Shown here one piece after another: positions 49,583-64,000 of a DNA stretch of 64,000 nucleotides (position 1 is its first letter; every line of letters begins with the position of its first letter). The position numbers and the translations under genes are program-made. Source of the stretch: Trematomus loennbergii (lineage: Eukaryota; Chordata; Actinopteri; Perciformes; Nototheniidae); the NCBI GenBank assembly GCA_012861695.1, contig JAAOOA010000460.1, forward strand, positions 1 through 64,000. The letters run 5' to 3'. The notes under the pieces were generated by a model that worked only from the letters and a program-made list of their open reading frames with translations, was not told the DNA's origin and ran no database searches.

Positions 49583-51636
49583 ATGGATCCAACAAGTCTT
49601 CAACGCCTCGTCTGTAAGTACAATCTTTATTCTGTTAGCATGAGGGAAGACGTTCAGGTATCATAAAAACATCTGAGAGTTCACTGACCTTCACAACAAG
49701 CATCCAGAGTCTGGAGAGATGTAACTCTCTGTACTGTTTGGTACGTTCAGGAGAAACTGCAAACTAATATGATTGTTGTGGTGCATTCAAGTTCATGCTA
49801 AAAGAGAAGTCTGTTATTTCTCAGACTTCTATCCAGTCTGACTCGTGCTAACTTTGCACTACATTCATGTGTTCTAAAAGCACCATACAGACCTGTTGAA
49901 GTGTCCTGTGTGTCGCAGTGAACTCACACTAACCTGTGGTTTCTCCTCAGTCCTCACCTCCCTGCTGAGCTGCTCCACTAACCAGGGTCAGTACACTTTC
50001 TCCCTCTTAGAAACTCAAAGCTGTGTCTCTGTTGACCTGATGCATCACTTTAGTCTCAGAGTAACTGAACACTTTTCTGTCCTCACATACTGAACTCTGC
50101 ATTGCATGTTAGATTCATCAGTGAACATATCAGTGGCTTCTTCTTCTTCAGTGTTTTATAAATCTTCCTCCCTGCAGCTCGTCTGACGGTGACTCCCAGC
50201 AGCTCTCAGGTATTTAGAGATGAATCTGTCTCTCTGAGATGTGAGGACGCCTCTGATGAATGGACTGTGAGGAGAAACACGAGCAGGGATAAAAGAACTG
50301 AGTGTGAAGACTGGGGAAGATCTGCTGGTTCCTTCTGTAACATCAGCCACATGGACCCAAGGGACAGTGGAGATTACTGGTGTGAGTCCACAGAGGGATC
50401 CACCAGTAACACCATCACCATCACCGTCTCTGGTAAGATCAGCCTCTCTGTTTCCTCATCAATACTACAAATAATTGTAAAAGTTAATCCGAGAGGAAGC
50501 TGGACGACCGCAGAGCTGCTAGCTTGTGCTAACCACAGGGTGCAAAACACACATTCTCACACAGCACACTTTCATCCACTAAATACACCTCAGTACAGAC
50601 TCATACTTTAAGGACTGGTAAAAACTGACGTTTAACATATTATTTATTTCTAAAATATAATGATTTTATCTTTTTCCAAAGTGTCCTCTTAAGTACTTAA
50701 ACACCAGGCGGTCCTCACAAGGATATATGAACAAGAATACAGTCCCTGAAAATCATCAAATAATAAACACTTCAGCTCGTCTGATTTGCTCAAGATTCAA
50801 AGGTTTTAATGTCATATGAACATAAGCTACAGAGTAGAAATGGCAATGAAAATCGTATGACCCGAGCTTCTCCAACGATGCAATATAATAAAAATAAAAA
50901 CATGTTGTTTCTGTCTCTGTTCAGATGGATCAGTGATCCTGCAGAGTCCTGTCCTCCCTGTGATGGAGGGAGATAACGTCACTCTGATCTGTAGAACAAA
51001 GATGGCCGACCCCCCCCCTGCTGATTTCTACAAAGATGGCGTCTCCATCAGGAATGAGTCTGCAGGTCACATGACCCTCCACCATGTCTCCAGGTCTGAT
51101 GAAGGCCTCTACAAGTGTAGAGTCCAGAATGAAGGAGAGTCTCCAGAGAGCTGGCTGTCTGTCTCAGGTGAGGAGCTTTCCTTTGGTTTCAGGACTCATT
51201 CCTTCAGATGTTCACCTGACCAGGTGTGATTCTCTCTGCAGACAAACCTACGACCACCACGAACCCGCCTACTTCCTCTCCTATGACATCCACCATGGAC
51301 CCGCCCACAGCCTCCTCTGCACCTCCTGCCTCCTCCCTCCACCTTGTGTTCAGGGTGATCTGCCACCTGGTGGTTTTCTGCCCGTACTGCATCTCCACTT
51401 TCCTCATGGTGTCTATATATCGAGAGAGGGCCAGAGGTAACTTCTCTCAGTTTCTACATCTAAAGGGATTTAATCTCAGCCAGAGCTCTTAATACGTTTT
51501 CTACATTTTCTTTCTGACATCAGGAAGTGACCAGTCTGTCTCCATGGCGATGAACCCATCCACCCATGCTGAGCAGGGATTGGACGATGACTACGATGAT
51601 GTCATGTCTGCTGTCACCACGGAGCATCAGTTCTGA
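49583..51636 (+). CDS. Fc-receptor-like membrane protein with two Ig domains, intact (6 exons)
   Basis: Six phase-1 exons with GT/AG sites sum to 873 bp and 290 residues: 49,583-49,613; 49,951-49,986; 50,178-50,432; 50,925-51,167; 51,242-51,436; 51,524-51,636. The signal peptide is split over exon 1 ([10 protein letters not shown]) and a 36-bp mini-exon ([11 protein letters not shown]). A small second signal exon is a known trait of Fc-receptor and FCRL genes. Ig1 has [11 protein letters not shown] and DSGDYWC, plus an extra Cys pair (TEC...SFC). Ig2 has VTLICRTK and DEGLYKC. A Thr/Pro-rich stalk leads to a membrane span ([20 protein letters not shown]). The tail ends [21 protein letters not shown] is a YxxV site but lacks the hydrophobic residue at -2 of an ITIM. 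A role in immunoglobulin or immune-complex recognition is inferred from family resemblance. The copy at 27.6-33.3 kb is a pseudogene. Confidence 0.87.
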
Positions 51637-51688
51637 CCTGATCTTAAGGCCCAATTCCAAACCACACCCTCCCCACTCGCCCTCCATC

Positions 51689-52698
51689 TGTAGTGTCTCT
51701 CTCAGTCTGTAGTCTCTCTCTCAGTCTGTAGTCTCTCTCTCTCAGTCTGTAGTCTCTCTCTCAGTCTATAGTCTCTCTCTCTCAGTCTGTAGTCTCTCTC
51801 AGTCTGTAGTCTCTCTCTCTCTCAGTCTGTAGTCTCTCTCTCTCAGTCTGTAGTCTCTCTCTCAGTCTATAGTCTCTCTCTCTCTCAGTCTGTAGTCTCT
51901 CTCTCAGTCTGTAGTCTCTCTCTCTCTGTCTGTAGTCTCTCTCTCTCAGTCTGTAGTCTCTCTCTCTCAGTCTGTAGTCTCTCTCTCTCAGTCTGTAGTC
52001 TCTCTCTCTCAGTCTGTAGTCTCTCTCTCTCAGTCTGTAGTCTCTCTCTCAGTCTGTAGTCTCTCTCTCTCAGTCTGTAGTCTCTCTCTCAGTCTGTAGT
52101 CTCTCTCTCAGTCTATAGTCTCTCTCAGTCTGTAGTCTCTCTCTCTCTCAGTCTGTAGTCTCTCTCTCAGTCTGTAGTCTCTCTCTCTCTCTCTCAGTCT
52201 GTAGTTTCTCTCTCAGTCTGTAGTTTCTCTCTCAGTCTGTAGTCTCTCTCTCTCAGTCTGTAGTTTCTCTCTCAGTCTGTAGTCTCTCTCTCAGTCTGTA
52301 GTCTCTCTCTCTCAGTCTGTAGTCTCTCTCTCAGTCTGTAGTCTCTCTCTCTCTCAGTCTGTAGTCTCTCTCTCTCAGTCTGTAGTCTCTCTCTCAGTCT
52401 GTAGTCTCTCTCTCAGTCTGTAGTTTCTCTCTCAGTCTGTAGTTTCTCTCTCAGTCTGTAGTCTCTCTCTCTCAGTCTGTAGTTTCTCTCTCAGTCTGTA
52501 GTCTCTCTCTCAGTCTGTAGTCTCTCTCTCTCAGTCTGTAGTCTCTCTCTCAGTCTGTAGTCTCTCTCTCTCTCAGTCTGTAGTCTCTCTCTCTCAGTCT
52601 GTAGTCTCTCTCTCAGTCTGTAGTCTCTCTCTCTCTCAGTCTGTAGTCTCTCTCTCTCAGTCTGTAGTCTCTCTCTCCGTCTGTAGTCTCCCTCTCAG
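51689..52698. repeat. 1-kb pyrimidine minisatellite (CAGTCTGTAGTCTCTCTCT)
   Basis: About 45-50 units of 17 to 23 bp, each CAGTCTGTAGT plus a variable CT run, with occasional TTTCTC and CTATAGT variants. It starts 53 bp after the stop codon of the Fc-receptor-like gene and so probably lies in its 3' UTR. Confidence 0.95.
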
Positions 52699-52846
52699 CT
52701 GAACGAGGCTCCTTCTTCCAGGTGGAGGGGGTAAACACAGCAGCAAGCTTTGGGATGAACTCCCGTCTCTCTGACAGAAACAGGAAATGTTATAACTTTT
52801 CGTAACAACGCTTTCAAATCTGAATCTCTTGAATAACATTTTTTAA

Positions 52847-52852
52847 AATAAA
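52847..52852 (+). terminator. Candidate polyadenylation signal (AATAAA) of the Fc-receptor-like gene
   Basis: First good AATAAA after the stop codon, 1.2 kb downstream and past the minisatellite. It is followed by T-rich sequence (ATTTTTTGTAAACC). Use is inferred from position. Confidence 0.4.
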
Positions 52853-52859
52853 ACTCAAC

Positions 52860-53480
52860 AATTCTTTAATGGTGTTTATTTTTTGTAAACCACTTTTTGT
52901 TTTAAAAACTGATGTTTATGAGCTTCTTAGTTTTTGCAACAGTCTGTAAATATACACAACTTTATAATAAAATGCACACTTTTACCGTTTTCTAGACTAA
53001 CGGGTATATGGTCCTGAGTTAAAAACAATACGAGCTAACAGGAAGTCGTTAACATCTGTATGTCGATATTAAATGTCTCTTGTTCTGCAGTTACTTACTA
53101 ATAAGAACACATTTTATTTTTGTATTCTCTATTTTCTTATTTGAAGCGTTGTACTGCTTACATCGGACCAAATCAGATTAACATAGTTTTAGTGTATTTC
53201 ATATGAATTGTTACAGTCAGTACTATTCAAGAGGAATATATTTGAATCCGTCATAATGATTGTAAACAGTTCAACAAAAGGCTCAAATTAAACTTCCTTT
53301 TGTTGGTTATAAAGCAGAAGAAAAGCACATCCACGTCCAGAGTGTGATAGTGTGAGACAGTATTAGATGTATTGTTAGTATCTAACCGAGCAGCAGGGGG
53401 CAGCAGAGCTCTGCAGATCAACCTTTATCATCAGGGTTAAAACATGAGTTCAGAATCTACCAGTGTATTCTATATGAACA
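52860..53480. other. No gene recognised
   Basis: AT-rich intergenic sequence between the Fc-receptor-like gene and the large hairpin. I see no repeat or exon. Confidence 0.45.
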
Positions 53481-53487
53481 TGCATCG

Positions 53488-53897
53488 CAGCATGAAGAGT
53501 CATGAAGTCCCTCTTTCTAACTCAAACTAATGATAACAATGAGTGAACCGTTCAGATCGAGCTCCAAACACACATTTCCTGGATCCGTGAACTTCCTGGT
53601 TTTACATGTTATTTGTAATACGATACGATATACTGTATTGTCCCCGTAAGGACATTTGTTCTGGACCGTCCTGCAGTTCCGCATACATGTACATATACAA
53701 ACATAATACACATTAAAATACATTCACAGTGAATGTATTTATATGTTTAAAGTATATCGTGTCGTATTACAAATAAAATGTAAAACCAGGAAGTTCACGG
53801 ATCCAGGAAATGTGTGTTTGGAGCTCGATCTGAACGGTTCACTCATTGTTATCATTAGTTTGAGTTAGAAAGAGGGACTTCATGACTCTTCATGCTG
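53488..53897. repeat. Hairpin with 147-bp, nearly perfect arms
   Basis: Arms 53,488-53,634 and 53,751-53,897 are reverse complements with about three mismatches, around a 116-base loop. Tips are CAGCATGAAGAGTCATGAAG and its complement. It lies about 240 bp upstream of the start codon of the right V-set gene. It could be a foldback transposon or a recent inverted duplication. Confidence 0.9.
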
Positions 53898-54133
53898 ATT
53901 CACAAATCATCCCTCATGCACCGTTTGAAAAAACACAGACGCACATAGGCCTAGTCTGTACCTGAACGTGCCATTCTAATAAAGCAAACATGTGACCATG
54001 GATCCTCCTGCCCCTCCTCCTGCTCCTCCTCCCTCTCCCTCTGTGTATGAAACCTTTGGTCAAACATAGAACGGTTCTTCACACTGGATTATACTCTGTT
54101 CAGATCACTTGCTGTTCTTCTCCAGCTGCTCTC

Positions 54134-59137
<5,004 letters not shown>

Positions 59138-59299
59138 AAGAGCTAAGGTGAAGAGATTCGTACACAAAGAACACCAGACATTTGAAAGACCTCTTTACAC
59201 CTGACTGTTCTCCATCACCTGCTTCTAAACTAAATGATCCTCTCTGCATGAATCACTACCTTGACGCGGTAGAGGGGCTTGCAAACCCCCTGATACACA

Positions 59300-59760
59300 A
59301 ACCAGGGTGCGTACGGGTGCTGGAAATCCTTGAAAATGCTTGAAATTGTACAAGGTGTTTTCAAGGTTTGAAAAGTGCTTGAATTTTGGAAATGGTGCTT
59401 GAATTTGGGATAAAGTGCTTGAAATTGTAAATGCTTTACTTCGCTTTTAGATTAAAAGAAAAATAAAGAAGTCGGAGCGCGCTTAATTGCTTCGCTTTTA
59501 CATAAAACAGCTCCGCTCCGGCCTTCCCGCGCTATGCGCGTGACCGGCAAGTGTTTTGTTACGTGTGTGACCTGGGCATTCTGATGAGAGTGATAGATGA
59601 CAGTATGCCAGGAGGTTGCCGTTTCAACGAGCGTTGGCTAACAGAAGACAAATACAAGCCATGGCTAAGACGAGGTCAAGCCCAAGAGTAGCCTCCTGCA
59701 AAGTGTGCAACAATAACGATGCGAGAGTCTGCGCTGACGCCACACACCACACGAAAGGTA
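59300..59760 (+). mobile_element. Transposon 5' fragment with a first-exon-like reading frame
   Basis: It begins with several GTGCTTGAAATT-type repeats. Near 59,615 the frame reads CRFNERWLTEDKYKPWL, then continues in another frame as VASCKVCNNNDARVCADAT. This resembles the N-terminal zinc-binding exon of some fish hAT-like transposases. The frame is broken and the rest of the gene is absent. Confidence 0.4.
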
Positions 59761-60559
59761 CGCCGTTGTAGAACATTTTAGATTAGGCTATCGTTGCATG
59801 TAAAATACATGACACTTTTCTCTGTGCGCGGCAAAAGACCTAACACACTTAGCTATTGATCTACCTCTGGAACTAACTAAACGTACACCATTTACCTCTG
59901 ACTTGTGTTTACTGCCAACCTAAAAGTACCTCAGAAATAGTAATCAATAATGTATTGAAAAGTTATTTGGCTGATTGTTTTTATATTGGCTCAGCCAGGT
60001 TATATGGGATGCCCAGTCTACGTACAGATGGGTCACATTTTGAAATATTAAACTTAGTTTTCTTTTCTAACATTTTAATTTTTCATCCTCATGTAGAATG
60101 CTACGTCTAGGAAAACAATGTCTAAGGAATCTTAATATTTAATAAACTATGAATGTTTTATATCCATGTAACGGAAGAAACTCAGCTAACTGATCTTTTT
60201 CATTTTTTTTTTCCAAAAAAACCCACAATGCTAACACTCAGCCTCTGAATTAGCCAAGAGCGAAAAATGCTAACCTATCACTGCACCTAAACTCACTCAT
60301 AACTCCCTTATTACTTATCCTAGATGCACAGCCAACCCCTCGATTAGCATCTCCTGGAGACACAGAATCTGGGGTGCCCACCTCAACACTCAGTGATAAA
60401 CATTTGCGACGCTATAAACGAAAGCATACATCATAACATGTGGAGCTAGGTAGCTAGAAACGCTAACATGGCTTACCTGGTCAAAACTGGTCTTCAATGG
60501 CATTAAAACGAGAAAGAAATGATGCTGCAGTTAATCCATAGGTTAATCCAATGTGTCTG
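59761..60559. other. No gene recognised
   Basis: No exon, tandem repeat or RNA gene is evident. The flank matched to the left arm resumes at about 60,560. Confidence 0.4.
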
Positions 60560-61385
60560 TGCCATCTTTGTTTTTACTTATAGCTCCAGAAATATAGTCT
60601 GCTTCAGGTTTATGTATTTGCAGCTAATATCTCCAGTATATCTCTACTAAACTAAATACACTTATAAAATATGCATCAGGGAAATGTCTGAGCAAATATG
60701 TAAATGATTGTTTTGAATAAGACTTTAAAATGTTTATTTATTTTCTACCAAGTAGATTTACATGAAATGTGAAATAATGAAATCAAACCAAACACCTGTT
60801 TAACATGAAAGTGCTAAAGGGTTAAAAACTATACTAAAGAAGTCGATAAGAATTTGATTCAGTGATAACTGATTGAAGTTGAATCAGAGCATTCACAGAT
60901 AATGAATCAAATAAATGTCAGATGATAATAAATTGCACTTTCCTTTGAGAACAGAAAGTGAGTGTGCTTAAAACTGAAACACAGCTTGCTCTGCTCTGTG
61001 TCATGTATTTCAGTGTATGTTGTATTTACTTTAGTATACTGAAGTTCTATTTTTGTATATCATTTGTTTTTATTGTCATTACATATCTCTAGATTAAAAC
61101 TTTAAACACCTTGTATCCTGTCTGAAATGTACTTTGTAGACATGTGATTGAGTACCCCCCCCCTCCCCCTCCTCATGTAGGTCTGCAGTGGAGGTGAAGC
61201 TGAAAGTATTTAGTTTCTGTTTTAGGGAGTTCCAGTTAGCTCTTTATCTCTAAACTCAACGCTCAGCTCGACTCGTGATGTCTTGATGAGACATTTATAT
61301 TTTATACTTTCTACATTATTACTCAAACAGCCAATAATAAAGGTTTCAAAGGTTTCAAAGGTCCTATTTTCACATGACTTAACTT
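60560..61385. repeat. Right arm of the inverted duplication, downstream of the V-set gene
   Basis: Reverse complement of about 8,330-9,060. The order of landmarks is mirrored: the exon, then this flank, then the 62.57-62.80 kb block that mirrors 5.31-5.54 kb. Confidence 0.85.
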
Positions 61386-62090
61386 GAGTATTTCTTAGTC
61401 TGCTTTATACTTCTGCACTATCCTTTCAGCGTCAGACTATACAACCAGCCCCTAGTAGACCCCCCCCCGCCGACTATAACACCCCTTGCTGTTAAATACC
61501 AACCAACTATGTGCAATATATATATACATGCCGTTAATAACTGTGTACACTGACAAAAATAGGGAGTAAGATTTACTAGAAAACGCACTCAGAAAAAACT
61601 AAGTAAATGTAACAACGTATATTTCAAGTAGCTTCTACTGTACTTACAGTTAAGAAGTGTTTTTTACTAAAGGCACTTGAGTAAACTTTACTGTCACACA
61701 TTTTATTTACTATTGTATAGTAGATTGACTTAAGATTACATTTGCATCTTATTACAAATCTTCAGGTTATTTTTACTTGCTATTCTTATCTTTCATTTAA
61801 TAAATATGTAGGTAATATTTAAAGATAATTATCATCATCAAATGCAATCTTATTCAATAAAACTGTTTTACACTAAGGCTACTACAAAACATGAAACGGT
61901 ACACACTTTTAAACAACACATTTATTTGTGTTCTGTTGTCTGATACAAGCCATGATGAATCTACAGCTTACAATGATTTTAAATCAAATACAAATACTAT
62001 ACATACATACATCCGTTAAATTAACAAAGCATGCACATAAACACATTGATATACTGTCACTCAAAGGTCCAAGGAGTATCAGGCTCTTTA
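61386..62090. other. No gene recognised
   Basis: AT-rich. It includes CACTGACAAAAATAGGGAGT and a TACATACATACAT run. No supported feature. Confidence 0.4.
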
Positions 62091-62095
62091 CTTAA

Positions 62096-62569
62096 AGTGG
62101 ACTATCATGCTATATTTGAATAATATAGTGTAGGACCATACCTATATAAGGCATATTTATACTCAAAATACCAAACAGATCATGCATTTTAGCCATGCCT
62201 CATTTTGCTCAATTTGATATTTTTATCCCTGTTTTAGCAAGGGCAGATTCAGTGAGAACAGCACCATCTACTGGCCTGGCATATGTACTACAGCGTCTCC
62301 AGCGCTTTCGAACGGCAATGGCCGTGGCTGTTCCTCCTGATTGGTGGAGTTGGCCCAATAGCCGTAGCGCCACCGTCCTGACGTCAGGACAGTGTTCAAA
62401 TCTGGATCAGTTTTATCAGATCCGTTGCAGCCCCTTTTTAGAGATTTGGGTATGGAGGAAAATAGAGAGGGTTGTGTTTTCTGACACTTGGTGAGTTCCC
62501 TGGAACACCGGGGACACATATTCATGTAGAAAAGACGTACAAAAGTGCATTTTGCATGATAGGTCCCCT
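62096..62569 (-). mobile_element. piggyBac-type MITE, copy 3 (474 bp)
   Basis: TTAA at 62,092-62,095 and 62,570-62,573; ends AGTGGAC and GTCCCCT. It is in reverse orientation to copy 1 and not at the mirrored position, so it inserted independently of the duplication. The small frames here (62,195-62,494 and its minus-strand counterpart) are not genes. Confidence 0.85.
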
Positions 62570-62573
62570 TTAA

Positions 62574-62795
62574 GTACATTTCAAAGCCCTCTTTACTTTT
62601 ACTTGAGTAAAGAAGTTTAGTCAGTACTTCTACTTTCACCAGAGTACTTTTAAACACGAGTATCTGTACTTCTACTTGAGTAAAGGATGTGTGTACTTTT
62701 GCCATCTCTCTGGTTACATCTCAGATTTCTTCTCTTAATATTAATGACCGTATTCATTCCTCATGAGATCCTCCAGGTCTCAGTAACGCAGCGTC
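62574..62795. repeat. Mirror of the 5.31-5.54 kb repeat block
   Basis: Reverse complement of 5,314-5,540, from CTTTACTTTTACTTGAGTAA through CTCATGAGATCCTCCAGGTC. Confidence 0.85.
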
Positions 62796-63097
62796 CACAC
62801 GGCGGCGTGCGTTGAAGCTTGCCGGCGGGCGTGTCTGAAACTCGACCAACAACCAATCACATGAATCTCCCGCCCCGGACACACAAGCACGCGGTTTGAT
62901 TGGCTAGAGCTTGTACTGGCATATGATTTGATTGGCTGACGCTTCCGTTGAAACTTCAAAAGTTGAACATTGCTCAACTTGAGATTGTTTCATTTAAATA
63001 CATTGCTTTTAAAATCGTTCTTTGTGACACGAAGAAAATGGGAAATCGTGTTGGTGAACACGAATCAAACATTGAAGGTAAGAAAGGCATCAGTAAA

Positions 63098-63536
63098 TGT
63101 CAAGGAGTGAACTCTGAGGCATGAACTCAAATGCACGACTCAAACTCAGACTCAGGAGAGGTTCAAAATAAAGACTTTACTGGAATTGACACAGTAACAA
63201 AAACAGGGAAAACAATAACTCTCTTTCGAGGAAAAAACAATGACAAAGATCTGAAGCTTTAGAGGTACGTATCATGTCTGTGGAGTAAGCTTGCTCAAAG
63301 TCCTGAATGAGGAAACAAACCGACAATGGACAGGAGGGAACTAGCACAATATATACACAGGGTAAGGGGAACAGGGGAAAACAATCACGGACGCAGGAGA
63401 CAGATAGGGGCGGGGAGCGTGGAGGCCTGAAATGAGAGGGAGAATTACTATTCAAATAAACATAAAGCACAGGACAGAAGGACATGACAAAACTGACATA
63501 AAATAAACTTTCACAATAAGTTTCTTAGACATGACA
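63098..63536 (-). mobile_element. Solo LTR (439 bp)
   Basis: It is flanked by GTAAA on both sides (63,093-63,097 and 63,537-63,541), with ends TGTCA and TGACA. On the minus strand it starts TGTCATGTCTAAG and ends CACTCCTTGACA. An AAAGTCTTTATTTTGAAC string near its 3' end may hold the polyadenylation signal. The mirrored left arm (GGCATCAGTAAAGTGG in complement at about 2,796-2,811) lacks the insertion. Confidence 0.88.
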
Positions 63537-63611
63537 GTAAAGTGGAACTTCTGTGTGAACTATTCATATCTTAAACTGCACTGTAACTTTTTATTCATGT
63601 ATTTTTTTCTT

Positions 63612-63998
63612 TTAAAGGTAGGGTAGGTCATTTGGAGAAACCGTCGAGATCGCTAGAATTTGAAAATACACAACCGGAAAAAATCTTCCACTTCCTTACA
63701 GAGCCCCTCCTCCAACACACACGAATGCGCACATGACCAATGAGGGCACGAGATAAGTTTGTGCACAGATGGAAGGCTGACAGGCAGGTAGGCCATCCAG
63801 TTATTTTAGCCGGGGTGGCTCAGATGATTGGTCGTGCTTTTTACAGTACTACAGCTTCCACAGATGACATTTCTTTATGGATTTGTTGTCAAAGCACTTC
63901 AGATATTCATTGCTATCGGGATGTTAAGAGCATTCCATGGAATATAACAAAAAGTGTATCTCGAGCCGGTTTCTCAAACTTACCTACCCCACCTTTAA
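63612..63998 (-). mobile_element. AAAGGTAGGGTAGG MITE, copy 4
   Basis: Reverse orientation, complete, ending two bases before the window edge with CCCCACCTTTAA. It adjoins a T-rich stretch that mirrors about 2,740. Confidence 0.85.
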
Positions 63999-64000
63999 TG

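Noticed and set aside
50189..50611. 140-codon frame read as a single-exon gene
   Set aside because: It is the Ig1 exon of the Fc-receptor-like gene read on into its intron; a GT donor at 50,433 ends the real exon.
53488..53897. Long hairpin considered as a microRNA precursor
   Set aside because: Arms of 147 bp are far longer and more perfect than a typical pre-miRNA; a foldback or inverted duplication fits better.
62195..62705. Overlapping frames on both strands, similar to 7,831-8,034 and 29,460-29,738
   Set aside because: All belong to the piggyBac-type MITE, which is non-coding.

Overview
The window is vertebrate nuclear DNA, most probably from a teleost fish. It has split genes with GT/AG introns, long TG/CA microsatellites, many Tc1, hAT and piggyBac-type DNA transposons, L2/CR1-type LINE fragments and endogenous retroviruses. 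I see no bacterial-style operons, no CRISPR array and no tRNA or rRNA gene. The species cannot be named from the sequence.

Host genes are few, and all belong to the immunoglobulin superfamily. A three-exon V-set membrane receptor of the B7/butyrophilin/CAR-like kind lies on the minus strand (13,355-10,470) and is intact. Its paralogue lies on the plus strand (54,134-59,137) and has a damaged last exon. The two are head to head. Their flanks match in reverse order between about 2.7-13.4 kb and 54.0-63.6 kb, so the window is a large, eroded inverted duplication. Between them is an intact six-exon Fc-receptor-like gene (49,583-51,636, plus). A wrecked copy of it (27,587-33,271, plus) has lost most of Ig1 and Ig2 but keeps an ITIM-like tail exon that the intact gene does not show.

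Most of the rest is mobile DNA, often nested. 1.0-2.6 kb holds a LINE on the minus strand. 3.8-9.1 kb holds a hAT scrap, a 37-bp minisatellite and a piggyBac-type MITE. 13.5-21.3 kb is a stack of terminal-inverted-repeat elements with a 71-bp and two 22-bp minisatellites. 21.3-27.5 kb is a hAT element with 8-bp target duplications; it contains a defective retrovirus with decayed integrase, leader and envelope-tail pieces. 29.2-32.7 kb is a Harbinger-like MITE containing a piggyBac MITE and an L2-type LINE, set inside an LTR-like sequence. 35,544-42,012 is a young, gag-only endogenous retrovirus with near-identical 729-bp LTRs, a GTAG target duplication and a tRNA-Asn-type primer binding site. 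43,445-45,053 is a complete Tc1 element with an intact DD34E transposase. 45.8-47.8 kb is a hAT transposase with three lesions. 51.7-52.7 kb is a 1-kb pyrimidine minisatellite in the 3' UTR of the Fc-receptor-like gene. 53.5-53.9 kb is a 147-bp-arm hairpin. 54.7-56.1 kb is another hAT-type element.

Because the region is duplicated, several insertions can be compared with empty sites inside this same window: the retrovirus at 35.5 kb (empty at 12,561), the solo LTR at 63.1 kb (empty near 2,796), the large element at 16.4 kb (empty at 14,299) and the hAT element at 54.7 kb (empty near 56,283). This gives exact boundaries and a relative order of events. The most unusual observation is in the 35.5-kb retrovirus: its LTR contains a copy of its own polypurine tract, and each complete tract follows a hairpin whose stem is kept by compensatory changes.
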